From contig NZ_JAHHUL010000001.1 of assembly GCF_019008365.1 (NCBI RefSeq), positions 433,264-497,263 on the forward strand: DNA of 64,000 bases, given 5' to 3'. The translations under genes and the position numbers were made by a program. The notes under the pieces are model-generated. The model saw nothing but the letters and a program-made list of their open reading frames with translations, had not been told where the DNA came from and searched no databases. This DNA is from Phosphitispora fastidiosa. GTDB lineage: Bacteria; Bacillota; Thermincolia; Thermincolales; UBA2595. Positions 26,619-36,206 of the stretch are shown piece by piece; position 1 is the first letter of the stretch, and each line of letters begins with the position of its first letter.

Positions 26619-28556
26619 ATGAAGCATTACAAAGGTTACATAATCTATCTATTAATAATCTCCCTGGTCTCCCTGATTATTGTTATTGAATACAACAGTT
26701 TTAAAAATAACAGAGGCATAGTAAGAACTGAACTTACAGCACAACAGGGCATACTTGATTTAACTGATTGGGATTTTGCTAATTACCCATTACACTCACT
26801 TGACGGCGAATGGTTATTTTTCTATCAACAGTTTGTCAAACCTGATAACAAAGAGAGTTCAGCTCATGGAGTTATTACTGTCCCCGGTTTATGGAATTCC
26901 TTTGAATATAACGGGGCAAAAATTGGTTCATCCGGTTACGGTACATATAAACTAAAGGTTTTACTTCCCTCTGATTCCAAAGAAAAACTAGCCCTGAAAG
27001 TACCTGATATGTCCTGCAGCTACCGTCTTTTTATAAACGGTGAAGAGATATCCTCCAATGGCATTGTGGGGACATCACCGACAGAAGAACTCCCCCAATG
27101 GAAGCCCTTGATTAGGAGTTTAAACACTAATTCCAGCCAACTGGATATTGTGATTCACGTTTCTAACTTTCACCATGTGAAGGGCGGCATCTGGGAGTCC
27201 ATTGTACTGGGCACCGAAGCAGCGGTTTACAAAAACCGGGAATTGAACCTCCTGCTTAGCTTTATTCTGATTGGCGTGTTGTTCATTTCAGTTCTTTATT
27301 ACCTGGTCATTTTTTCAGTAATGCAAAACGATATGACCAGTCTGTATCTGGCCATGTTTTCTCTAATGGCCGGTTTAAGGGAGCTATTAGTCAGAGAGGT
27401 GGTCATTTTTTTACTGTTTCCAAATACATCCTTCAACCTCATATCAAAGCTGGAATACATTACAGTCCCCTCAGGGCCTGTTCTCCTGGCATTATCATTG
27501 TACAGCCTGTACCAGGCAGAATTCCCCAAGAAGGTTTTATATACTATTGTAACTGTTTTTTCGGTTTACATAATTATTATCATTTTTACCCCCTTAAAAA
27601 TATTTGGGCCTCTGATGCACTTGTATTTGATTCTTTTCGTCATTGCCTTTATTTATTTGATTACCGTTATTGCCGCTGCTGCCAAAAAAAAGAAGCCGGG
27701 TGCAGGTACGCTGCTTTTTGGTACCTGTTTCCTGCTTCTAACTGCTTTGATAGATATGGGTTATGTTTACAAGGTTCATAATAATTATGACCTGGCTTAT
27801 ACATTTTCCATCGGACTCATTATTTTTATTCTTTGTCAAATGCACTCATTATCTTTATATATAGCAGATGTTTTTCAACAGGCACAGCGATTGGCTAAAG
27901 CAGAGATGGCTTTTTTACAGGCACAGATTGTCCCGCATTTTTTGTATAACACCCTGAATACCATCATCCATCTCACCAGGGAATCGCCGGAAAAGGCCCG
28001 CAGCCTGCTTACAGAATTAAGCAATTATCTTCATGGCAAATTTAATTTTGACTTATATCATAAAAACACATCTGTCTCTCTTGAATACGAGCTGGGTATT
28101 GTAAAATCCTATCTGGCAATCGAGTCAGTCCGGTTTAATGACCGCTTGAAAGTAAATTATCAGGTAGAGGAACAGGCCCTAAACTATAAGATATTACCGT
28201 TTCTCCTCCAGCCGCTGGTAGAAAATGCGGTCAAACACGGTTTCAGAAATAATCCTGAAGCTTGCATTATAGTTATTTCCGCGTTTTTTCAAGAAAACAA
28301 CTTAATGCTCTCAGTTTCTGATAACGGATTGGGAATGCCAAAAGCTAAAATACTGGCACTGACAAAAGGTGATTCTAAAGAGCTCGGGACCGGTCTTAAT
28401 AATATAAATCAGCGCTTGAATGTTGCTTATGGAACCGGTTTAAGTATTACCAGCGCAATAAATACGGGTACCACTATTAATATAAAGATCCCGTTAAGTA
28501 ATATAAGCATCCCGTTAAGGAGTGAGCAAAGCTATGTTAAAAGCAATGCTGGTTGA
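26619..28556 (+). CDS. Membrane sensor histidine kinase, 7TMR-DISM/LytS-like output
   Basis: A 645-residue sensor. An N-terminal membrane segment (residues 6-24) is followed by a jelly-roll extracytoplasmic domain (LDGEWLFFYQQ near 65, GYGTYKLKVLLPSD near 105, MSCSYRLFINGEEISSNG near 130) and seven hydrophobic segments between residues 207 and 425. The cytoplasmic kinase is of the HisK_5/LytS type: phospho-acceptor PHFLYNTLNTIIHL near residue 445, ATP-binding LQPLVENAVKHGF, SDNGLGMP and GTGLNNINQRL. Lower GC content than most neighbours. It overlaps the LytTR regulator gene by 23 nt. The signal is unknown; carbohydrate or envelope sensing is typical for such ectodomains. Confidence 0.93.
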   Translation: MKHYKGYIIYLLIISLVSLIIVIEYNSFKNNRGIVRTELTAQQGILDLTDWDFANYPLHSLDGEWLFFYQQFVKPDNKESSAHGVITVPGLWNSFEYNGAKIGSSGYGTYKLKVLLPSDSKEKLALKVPDMSCSYRLFINGEEISSNGIVGTSPTEELPQWKPLIRSLNTNSSQLDIVIHVSNFHHVKGGIWESIVLGTEAAVYKNRELNLLLSFILIGVLFISVLYYLVIFSVMQNDMTSLYLAMFSLMAGLRELLVREVVIFLLFPNTSFNLISKLEYITVPSGPVLLALSLYSLYQAEFPKKVLYTIVTVFSVYIIIIIFTPLKIFGPLMHLYLILFVIAFIYLITVIAAAAKKKKPGAGTLLFGTCFLLLTALIDMGYVYKVHNNYDLAYTFSIGLIIFILCQMHSLSLYIADVFQQAQRLAKAEMAFLQAQIVPHFLYNTLNTIIHLTRESPEKARSLLTELSNYLHGKFNFDLYHKNTSVSLEYELGIVKSYLAIESVRFNDRLKVNYQVEEQALNYKILPFLLQPLVENAVKHGFRNNPEACIIVISAFFQENNLMLSVSDNGLGMPKAKILALTKGDSKELGTGLNNINQRLNVAYGTGLSITSAINTGTTINIKIPLSNISIPLRSEQSYVKSNAG

Positions 28557-29277
28557 TGATGAGGTATTTGCCCTTAAGGAACTGCAATTACAACTGGAAA
28601 GCCTTCCTAATATTCAAATAGCAGGCTCTTTTACCAATCCCTTTGAAGGCTTCTTCAATATATCTGTACTAAATCCCGATGTAGTCTTTTTGGATATTGA
28701 CATGCCTGAAGTCAGCGGCATTTACCTGGCAGAACAGATTATGACCACCCATCCCGAGGTGGAAATCATTTTTGTCACAGCCTTTGATCAGTATGCCCTG
28801 GATGCCTTTGAACTCAATGCTGTGGATTATATCCTCAAGCCCGTTACATTGGAAAGGATCCAAAAGGCCGTCTCCAGGCTGGAAGAAAAAATTGAAAAAA
28901 ACATTGCTACTGACTTCTGTTCCTTAAGCAATCAATATGAGGAGTCGGTGAAAAAGTTCTTTATTTATGAAGAAGATAATATTATCCTCCTGAGCTTTAG
29001 AGATATCTACTATATTGAGGCTCTCAATAAATCTGCCCGCATTCGCACTCAGGGCAGGTCTTATAACTCCGGTCATCCCCTTCATTATTTTGAAAACAAA
29101 CTAAAAAACCTTAACTTTTTCCGGCCCCATCGAGGTTATCTGGTTAATCTTGAAAAAATTGCCGAAATTATCCCGAAAATTAATTACTCTTTTGATATCA
29201 AGCTGACCGGTATTGATGATTTAATTCCGGTCAGCAGGGCTAATGTCAAGCTGCTGAAACAATTGCTGGAGCTTTAA
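28534..29277 (+). CDS. LytTR-family response regulator
   Basis: Receiver domain (LVDDEVFALKEL, phospho-acceptor Asp in FLDIDMPEVSG near residue 54, ILKPVT with the conserved Lys) followed by a LytTR DNA-binding domain (YIEALNKSARIRTQ, then FFRPHRGYLVNLEKIAEI). 247 residues from the ATG at 28534, chosen because AAGGAG lies 11 nt upstream while the earlier GTG directly abuts it. Partner of the overlapping kinase. Targets are not visible; LytTR proteins often control extracellular polysaccharide or wall proteins, and the convergent gene is an S-layer adhesin. Confidence 0.95.
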   Translation: MLKAMLVDDEVFALKELQLQLESLPNIQIAGSFTNPFEGFFNISVLNPDVVFLDIDMPEVSGIYLAEQIMTTHPEVEIIFVTAFDQYALDAFELNAVDYILKPVTLERIQKAVSRLEEKIEKNIATDFCSLSNQYEESVKKFFIYEEDNIILLSFRDIYYIEALNKSARIRTQGRSYNSGHPLHYFENKLKNLNFFRPHRGYLVNLEKIAEIIPKINYSFDIKLTGIDDLIPVSRANVKLLKQLLEL

Positions 29278-29280
29278 CTA

Positions 29281-32200
29281 TTAGGTAACGGTTACATTAA
29301 TCTCCCACATATTCCCATCCATTCTGTTGATCATCAGGGTATATGCGCCTGCTGCAGTTGCCTGGGCCGGATTTGCGATGACTAAGTCGGCACTGCCTGC
29401 TGCTTTTGTTACGGTAACATCAATTAATGTTGTCGCATTGTCATTCATCATGCAAGAATATATACTTCCATCATCTGCCGTAAACCCTGCCAAAACATCA
29501 TTGCCTGCTGCATCTGTCATTGCCGTAATTGTTATTGTCGCACTTGCATCCGTATTGGCAAATGATGCTGAACCCGGACTGATTGCCCGCTGTGAAGCCA
29601 CTACATTCACAGGTAATTCCACAGAGTCAGTGACACCCGCTACTGCTATAGTCAGGGTGTGATTTGCCACTGTTAATAGATTTATCGGGAAATTAACTGC
29701 CCCGCCTGTAAAAGTAAGTGTACCATTAAATACTTCTCCATCGGCCTGATTGCTGGTTACGGTAACATTGATATCTCCGGAGAGATTATTACCTGATGTA
29801 TCTTTGGCTCCCGTTATTGCCAGGCCAAAGATGATTCCCTGGATTTTGTCCCCGGCCTCTACTAAGCCTGCGCTGAATTCGGAAAGGTCGGCATCTGCCG
29901 GTACTGAGCCTACGGTCACAGTAATTGTTACATTGCCTGTACTGTCTATGGTTCCGTCATTTGCTTTGACTATAATAGTTACGTCCTGGTCAGCCTGTGC
30001 TCCTGCAGGGGTATATGTAATGCCGGCTCCATCTGTCACCACATCGCCTGATACATCATTCAGACTTTCATCTTCTGCCGATACCACTACATAGGTTAAT
30101 TCATCTGCATCAATATCTTCAAACCAGCCTGCCATATTGCCGGAGTACGCTGCAGCTGCCGGATTACCGCTGACTGCCGCCGGTGTCGCATTTCCGGTTT
30201 GTACAGCCTGGCCAGCCACTGCTGTGGGTGCATCATTAATCGGATTAATTGTCACATTCACTGTTGCTGTTGTTATGCCACCCTTGCCATCACCTATTTC
30301 ATACATGAAACTGTCTGCTCCGTTGTAATTGGTATTTGGAGTGTACTGCAACTTGTTGTCTATCCATACTACTGAACCATGGACACCCTGAGTTTCTCCT
30401 GTAATAATCAGAGTATCGCCATCTATATCAGTATCATTTAGCAATACATCAATTAGTACGGTACTGTCTTCGTCTACAACTGCTGAATCGTTAGCTGCCA
30501 CCGGCTGATCATTTACCGGAGTTACTGTCACATTTACTGTTGCTGTCACTGTGCCTCCATTGCCATCACTTATTGTGTAGCTAAAGCTGTCTGCTCCATT
30601 GTAATTAGCATCCGGTGTATACCTTAAACTGTCTCCTTCCTGTGCCACTGTACCATTTGTTCCCTGGGCAAACCCTGCAATACTCAATGTATCACCATCT
30701 ACATCTGTATCATTTACCAGTACATCAACCAATGTCGTACTATCTTCGTTTACAGTTACCGTTTCGTTAGCTGCCACCGGCTCATCATTAATTGAATTGA
30801 TTGTCACATTCACTGTTGCTGTCGCTGTGCCTCCATTGCCATCACTTATTCCATAGCTAAAGCTGTCTGTTCCATGGTAATTGGCGGTCGGAGTATAGCG
30901 CAGCTTATTGTCTGCTAGTTCTACTGTACCATGGCTGCCCTGGGGAAATTCCGCAATACTTAGAGTATCACCATCTACGTCTGTGTCATTTGCCAATACA
31001 GCAATAACCACGTTACCATCTTCGTCTACAACTGCTGAATCGTTAGCTGCCACCGGCTGATCATTTACCGGAGTTACTGTCACATTTACTGTTGCTGTCA
31101 CTGTGCCTCCATTGCCATCACTTATTGTGTAGCTAAAGCTGTCTGCTCCATTGTAATTAGCATCCGGTGTATACCTTAAACTGTCTCCTTCCTGTGCCAC
31201 TGTACCATTTGTTCCCTGGGCAAACCCTGCAATACTCAATGTATCACCATCTACATCTGTATCATTTACCAGTACATCAACCAATGTCGTACTATCTTCG
31301 TTTACAGTTACCGTTTCGTTAGCTGCCACCGGCTCATCATTAATTGAATTAATTGTCACATTCACTGTTGCTGTCGCTGTGCCGCCATTGCCATCACTTA
31401 TTGTGTAGCCGAAGTTGTCTGCTCCGTTGTAATCAGCATCCGGTGTATACTTTAAGCTGTTTCCTTCCTGTACTACTGTACCATTTGTGCCCTGATCAAA
31501 CCCTGTAATGCTTAGAGTGTCACCATCTGCATCTGTATCATTTGCCAATACAGCGACAAGTAAGTTACCATCTTCGTCTAAAGTAACTGAATCATCAACT
31601 GCTGCCGGAATGTTATTTAGTTCAACCGCTACGGTTACTGCCTTGGCAGGCATTGTAAAAGTATAGCTTTCTCCTGCAATTAGTTCAGTTGTCGAAATGG
31701 CAGCACTTTCTGTATCTGTTACCGTAATTGACTTGAGATACTTGCCGGCTTCTATATCGGCAATATTCACAGTTACGGTTGCACCTTCCTCTGCTTCATC
31801 GACCGGGTCAGTGGTGAGAACAGCGGTTCCTCCTGCTGTGCTCGTCGTGATGCTGTATGTGGCTGCTTCAACTACAAAGCTAACGGTAAAAGACTCGCTG
31901 ACACCATTGTCTGAGGTTACATTGACATCGGCAGTGTAACTTCCGACTGCCAGCCCGTCTTTTGGAACTACTGTAAATGTTGTCGATGATACTCCTGCAT
32001 TCAGTGTTGCGGCTTGCGGCTGAGTAATTGTAAAGCTGTCTGCATTAATTCCGCTTAATGCCACTGCCAGGTTGGTAATATCACCTGTCCCGGTTCTGGT
32101 TACAGTAATTTCTGCCGGAGTCTCCGGTCCATAACCCTCTGTTAAAGTACCTAAGTCTGTTGGATCAGATGCACTCAATTCAATACTGTAAGTCAGAGCT

Positions 32201-34071
32201 CTGGCATACACACTGTATATTTCCTCGAATCCGTTCTCTGCAATCACCCACACCATAATCCGGTCATTTTCACTGATAATCTCCGTTGCCGCATCTACAA
32301 CCGGAATATTGTTTTTAAATATTCCATTTACCACCGCTTTTGGATCTCTGGGTTCTGCCACAATACCGGCAAAATCCGTAAAGTCCTCAACAAATAAATC
32401 AGCTCCATTGTAATTTCCATCGGGGGGGAAACCAATTGCCATACCTTCGAGTCCGGTTGCATCCATCCCGCCTATGGTGAAAACACTTAAGCTTACATCA
32501 CTGCTTTTTTCTCCCTCAGGTACTGTCACCTCAGCTGCTGTCCCCGCGTTATAGCCAGTCCTGGCTGCACATCTCACATTATAAGTCCCTGCAGACAGAC
32601 CCGTGATCTCTGTCCCGGTTACAGCAGTCCACTCTGTATCAGTTGACAGCTTGTATTCCATAGTATTATCCACACCGAGAATCTTCCCATCACTGCCTTC
32701 AAACCTGCCCGGAGCCACACCCAAAAGGCCTGTAGGAGCATCCTGGTCCTGATTCGGTGTTGTTTGAGAACCACCGGATGACCCGGAAGTAGTTGTTGTT
32801 ACGGCAACTGTTGAGCCTTCAGCTTCTTCTGCCATCACAACTGTGCCAATAGTACCCTTTCCTGTTACTGAGGCTAGGGCAGAGACCTCCAGTTTTGTTA
32901 CTTTAGTATTTCCGGAAACAGTAATATTTGCGTTGACTGCAGTTTCTGTGATGTTCAAATTCTCAACACTGCCGCCAACAAGAGAAACTCTGGCTCCTTC
33001 CTGCTCTATGCTGACTGTGCCGAATTTCCCGGTTAAGATTACTTCTTCATCTCCGGTTACAAATACAGTGGTAATACCTGTACTCTTATCAGTAAGAGCA
33101 TCTGTTTCCAGTCTGGCGCCGCTTGCCAGGCTGACAATCTTAATATTTGTATTGCCATGTGCCACTACTCTTACCTTACCGTTTTTCTTCTGAACAACTA
33201 CCTTATTTAAAGTACTGTCTGTAAAAATGATACTGTTTTCGCCACCACCAGTAATCACAGTCCTTCCCTCTACTGTGATATTGGTAAGGCGGGCATCCCC
33301 ATCTCCAATTCCGGCTGTCAGCAGAAGGTCTCCCTCTATGATCATGTTTTTCAGGTTTACATTGGCTGCTGATATGGTTACATTTCCTTCTATTGTAACC
33401 ACATCCTCTGAAGCTCCAAAGACACCTTCTTTATTATAAAGCTCGCCAACCGCCCTGTTTAAAATAACTACTGCTTCGGCCCTGGTAGTGTCCCGGTCTG
33501 GTTTGAAAGTCGTATCAGGATAGCCTTCAACATATCCTGCTGCCACTACTGCATTAACCTCTTCTTTACTCCATGAACCGATATTCCCATAATCCTGAAA
33601 GCCATCGACAGGCCTGTTTTGCTTTTCCGCCTCAAGTTTCAGCAGCCTAAATAAAATTACCGATACTTCCTGGCGGCTTATTTTTCTATTGGGACTCATT
33701 GTACCACCGGTATCGCCTGTTATGTATCCTGCCTCGACCGCTCTGGCAATTTCGTCGTAATACCAGCCTTCTTTCTTTACATCCGGGAAATTAATGTCTG
33801 CTTGATCTTTAAAGCCCATGACCCTGTTAACCATTGTCAAGAATTCTGCCCGGGTAACAGGGTTGTCCGGCTTAAAGGCACCGTCCGGATAGCCTGAGGC
33901 CAGGCTGCCATCCAGCCATTCACTAATCACAGCACCTGCCCAGTGTTCCTTGACATCATTAGCTTCTGATGCAAACGCACCCGGCGAAATTAATGTGATT
34001 AGTGAAATTATCATCATGCCCAATATAAAACTTTGCAGAAACCTTTTTCTTCCAAATCCGCTTGTTCGCAT
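29281..34071 (-). CDS. S-layer homology adhesin with five cadherin-like (tandem-95 type) repeats
   Basis: A 1,596-residue secreted protein. Signal peptide (residues about 10-35) is followed by three SLH domains (EHWAGAVISEWLDGSLASGY; YYDEIARAVEAGYITG; SWSKEEVNAVVAAGYVEGY) that bind wall polysaccharide. Next come a beta-helix-like region (about 225-430), Ig-like segments, and five modules of the type VDEDG, VLVNDTDVDGDTLSI, GTNGTV, YTPDANYNGADSFSYTISDG (about 890-1370). More beta-rich domains reach the C terminus. The start at 34071 is chosen for GGGGAGG 5 nt upstream. Only 3 bp separate its stop from the convergent regulator gene. Likely a surface adhesin; ligand unknown. Confidence 0.92.
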   Translation of the reverse strand: MRTSGFGRKRFLQSFILGMMIISLITLISPGAFASEANDVKEHWAGAVISEWLDGSLASGYPDGAFKPDNPVTRAEFLTMVNRVMGFKDQADINFPDVKKEGWYYDEIARAVEAGYITGDTGGTMSPNRKISRQEVSVILFRLLKLEAEKQNRPVDGFQDYGNIGSWSKEEVNAVVAAGYVEGYPDTTFKPDRDTTRAEAVVILNRAVGELYNKEGVFGASEDVVTIEGNVTISAANVNLKNMIIEGDLLLTAGIGDGDARLTNITVEGRTVITGGGENSIIFTDSTLNKVVVQKKNGKVRVVAHGNTNIKIVSLASGARLETDALTDKSTGITTVFVTGDEEVILTGKFGTVSIEQEGARVSLVGGSVENLNITETAVNANITVSGNTKVTKLEVSALASVTGKGTIGTVVMAEEAEGSTVAVTTTTSGSSGGSQTTPNQDQDAPTGLLGVAPGRFEGSDGKILGVDNTMEYKLSTDTEWTAVTGTEITGLSAGTYNVRCAARTGYNAGTAAEVTVPEGEKSSDVSLSVFTIGGMDATGLEGMAIGFPPDGNYNGADLFVEDFTDFAGIVAEPRDPKAVVNGIFKNNIPVVDAATEIISENDRIMVWVIAENGFEEIYSVYARALTYSIELSASDPTDLGTLTEGYGPETPAEITVTRTGTGDITNLAVALSGINADSFTITQPQAATLNAGVSSTTFTVVPKDGLAVGSYTADVNVTSDNGVSESFTVSFVVEAATYSITTSTAGGTAVLTTDPVDEAEEGATVTVNIADIEAGKYLKSITVTDTESAAISTTELIAGESYTFTMPAKAVTVAVELNNIPAAVDDSVTLDEDGNLLVAVLANDTDADGDTLSITGFDQGTNGTVVQEGNSLKYTPDADYNGADNFGYTISDGNGGTATATVNVTINSINDEPVAANETVTVNEDSTTLVDVLVNDTDVDGDTLSIAGFAQGTNGTVAQEGDSLRYTPDANYNGADSFSYTISDGNGGTVTATVNVTVTPVNDQPVAANDSAVVDEDGNVVIAVLANDTDVDGDTLSIAEFPQGSHGTVELADNKLRYTPTANYHGTDSFSYGISDGNGGTATATVNVTINSINDEPVAANETVTVNEDSTTLVDVLVNDTDVDGDTLSIAGFAQGTNGTVAQEGDSLRYTPDANYNGADSFSYTISDGNGGTVTATVNVTVTPVNDQPVAANDSAVVDEDSTVLIDVLLNDTDIDGDTLIITGETQGVHGSVVWIDNKLQYTPNTNYNGADSFMYEIGDGKGGITTATVNVTINPINDAPTAVAGQAVQTGNATPAAVSGNPAAAAYSGNMAGWFEDIDADELTYVVVSAEDESLNDVSGDVVTDGAGITYTPAGAQADQDVTIIVKANDGTIDSTGNVTITVTVGSVPADADLSEFSAGLVEAGDKIQGIIFGLAITGAKDTSGNNLSGDINVTVTSNQADGEVFNGTLTFTGGAVNFPINLLTVANHTLTIAVAGVTDSVELPVNVVASQRAISPGSASFANTDASATITITAMTDAAGNDVLAGFTADDGSIYSCMMNDNATTLIDVTVTKAAGSADLVIANPAQATAAGAYTLMINRMDGNMWEINVTVT
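30471..30842. repeat. Adhesin internal direct repeat, copy 1
   Basis: About 370 bp that recur 552 bp downstream (184 codons, two cadherin-like modules). The first 325 bp or so appear identical between copies, and differences start only near 30800. Such identity in a coding repeat indicates a recent duplication or gene conversion. Confidence 0.88.
31023..31394. repeat. Adhesin internal direct repeat, copy 2
   Basis: Second copy of the 30471-30842 segment at a constant offset of 552 bp, in frame. The other cadherin-like modules of the gene are similar at protein level but clearly diverged in DNA. Confidence 0.88.
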
Positions 34072-34221
34072 ATTAACCTCCCCTTCCATTAATTATGAAG
34101 TTTTTAATTTATCAAATAATGTGTATTCACTTTATTTTACCTTGAACTTTGTCTTATTTTATCTTTTTAATACCGAAACAGCATTAATATGGCGTAAAAC
34201 GTCAAAATAGCAGCCTGAAAA

Positions 34222-34254
34222 ACAAACGCAAAAAAGCCGCATCAACTGCGGCTT
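34222..34254 (-). terminator. Intrinsic terminator behind RNase J gene
   Basis: 8-bp stem AAGCCGCA/TGCGGCTT (34247-34254 with 34234-34241), loop of 5, followed on the minus strand by TTTT and a T-rich tail. Lies 35 nt past the rnj stop and before the 5' side of the adhesin gene. Confidence 0.9.
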
Positions 34255-34289
34255 TCAGCGTTTGTGAATTTCACCTGAAACTCACCATA

Positions 34290-35954
34290 TTAAACTTCCA
34301 TGATGATTGGTAGTATCATTGGTCTTCTTCTGGTTTTCTCATACAGGTATTTACTTGTGGCATCCCTTACATTGGACTTAATTGAAGCCCATTCGGTAAT
34401 GCCCTTTTCTTCACATTTTTCGAGAGCCTGCTTTACCTTTTCCTTGGCTTCCTCAATCAGCTGCTCTGATTCACGCACATAGACAAATCCCCTGGAAACA
34501 ATGTCCGGACCGGCTACTACGGTACCGCTCTGCTTTTCAATTGTAACAACGACTATTAAGATACCGTCCTGGGAAAGCTGCTTGCGGTCGCGCAGGACAA
34601 TATTGCCCACATCACCGACTCCAAGTCCGTCAACCAAGACTCTTCCTGCTGTTACCCGACCGTTAAGCCGCGCGGAGTTTCTCTTGAATTCCAGGACATG
34701 TCCATTCTCGACCACAAAAATATTGCTGCGCGGTATCCCTATCTCTGCGGCCAAATTGGCGTGTCTGATCAGATGTCTATATTCCCCGTGAACCGGAACA
34801 AAGAATTTTGGCTTAACCAGATTCATCATCATCTTAAGCTCTTCCTGACTGGGGTGGCCTGATACATGGATTCCGGAAAAAGATTCGTATATTACGTCTG
34901 CTCCCTGTTTAAAGAGGTGGTCTATGGTACGGGCGACCAGTTTTTCATTTCCCGGGATCGGCGAAGCAGAAATAATGACCGTATCTCCGGGAATGATTTC
35001 TACCTGGCGGTGATCACTCATTGCCATTCTCGTTAAGGCCGACATTGGTTCACCCTGGCTTCCGGTAGTTAAAATAGTTACTTTATGTGCCGGTAAACGA
35101 TTAATCTCATCAAGCTCAACAAAGAGTTCTTTGGGGAAATCCATGTAACCCAGCTCTGAAGCAATTGTGACAACATTCACCATACTGCGGCCAGCAATGG
35201 CCACTTTCCTGTCATACTTAAAAGCGGTGGCAATAGCCTGCTGCAACCGGTGTACATTCGACGCAAATGAAGCCACAATAATTCTTCCCTGAGCCGCTCT
35301 AAAGGTCTCGTCAAAGGTGTTACCCACTACTTTCTCAGACAGGGTATGCCCAGGCCGCTCCACATTGGTACTGTCAGATAACAATACCAGGACACCCTTC
35401 TGTCCCAGTTCAGCAAATTTCTGAAAATCTGTTATCTGCCCATCCACCGGTGTCTGGTCAAACTTAAAGTCACCGGTATGCAGCACTGTGCCAATTGGAG
35501 TATGTATCGCAATAGAAACCGCATCCGGAATACTGTGGCTGACCCTGATAAATTCGACCTTGAATGGGCCGATTTCCACAACATCCCTCGGTTTCACCGT
35601 ATTCAGTGATACTCCTCCGGCAACATTGTTTTCCTTAAGTTTCCCCTGTAACAAACCAAGCGTCAGTTTAGTCCCGTACACCGGTACATTTATTCTTCTA
35701 AGCACATAAGGAAGCGCGCCGATATGGTCTTCATGACCATGGGTTAGTACAATTCCCCTTACAATATCCTTGTTTTCCAGAAGATAAGTAATATCAGGAA
35801 TTACGATATCAATTCCCAGCATCTCTTCTTCGGGAAACATCAAACCTGAGTCAACAACCAAAATATTTTCTCCGTACTTCACAACCATCATGTTTTTTCC
35901 GATTTCCCCCATGCCTCCAAGGGGGATTAACGATAATTTCGAATCTCTTGCCAT
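34290..35954 (-). CDS. rnj: Ribonuclease J
   Basis: Metallo-beta-lactamase/beta-CASP ribonuclease with endonuclease and 5'-3' exonuclease activity in mRNA turnover and 16S rRNA maturation. Motifs: PLGGMGEIGKNMMVV at the N terminus, the zinc motif LTHGHEDHIGALPYVL near residue 75, HSIPDAVSI, HTGDFKFDQTPVDG, the beta-CASP region ILTTGSQGEPMSAL and HVSGHPSQEELKMM, and a C-terminal domain. The ATG at 35954 has AGGAGG 7 nt upstream, giving 554 residues. Position after dapA fits B. subtilis rnjB/ymfA. The 252-bp upstream gap holds only a 6-bp GGGCCC hairpin (36185-36205) that might end the antiporter transcript. Confidence 0.96.
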   Translation of the reverse strand: MARDSKLSLIPLGGMGEIGKNMMVVKYGENILVVDSGLMFPEEEMLGIDIVIPDITYLLENKDIVRGIVLTHGHEDHIGALPYVLRRINVPVYGTKLTLGLLQGKLKENNVAGGVSLNTVKPRDVVEIGPFKVEFIRVSHSIPDAVSIAIHTPIGTVLHTGDFKFDQTPVDGQITDFQKFAELGQKGVLVLLSDSTNVERPGHTLSEKVVGNTFDETFRAAQGRIIVASFASNVHRLQQAIATAFKYDRKVAIAGRSMVNVVTIASELGYMDFPKELFVELDEINRLPAHKVTILTTGSQGEPMSALTRMAMSDHRQVEIIPGDTVIISASPIPGNEKLVARTIDHLFKQGADVIYESFSGIHVSGHPSQEELKMMMNLVKPKFFVPVHGEYRHLIRHANLAAEIGIPRSNIFVVENGHVLEFKRNSARLNGRVTAGRVLVDGLGVGDVGNIVLRDRKQLSQDGILIVVVTIEKQSGTVVAGPDIVSRGFVYVRESEQLIEEAKEKVKQALEKCEEKGITEWASIKSNVRDATSKYLYEKTRRRPMILPIIMEV

Positions 35955-36206
35955 TCCTACACCTCCTGAACACAAAAAAACACGCTAAAACTGGTAGTTT
36001 GATTAATGATTGAGAAAACCAGAAGAAGCAGGAGAAAAATATTGGTTTTGTCCGCCCGACTCTCAGGTTACAAAAGATAGCCGCCCATAAACACCTGAAA
36101 ATATTATACAGTATTTCCTTTTACTCCACAAGAGTTATATTTTGCTGTAATCGCTTTTCAGTTAGTACTATTATAGACACCTTCGGGCCCAAAAATACAG
36201 GGCCCA

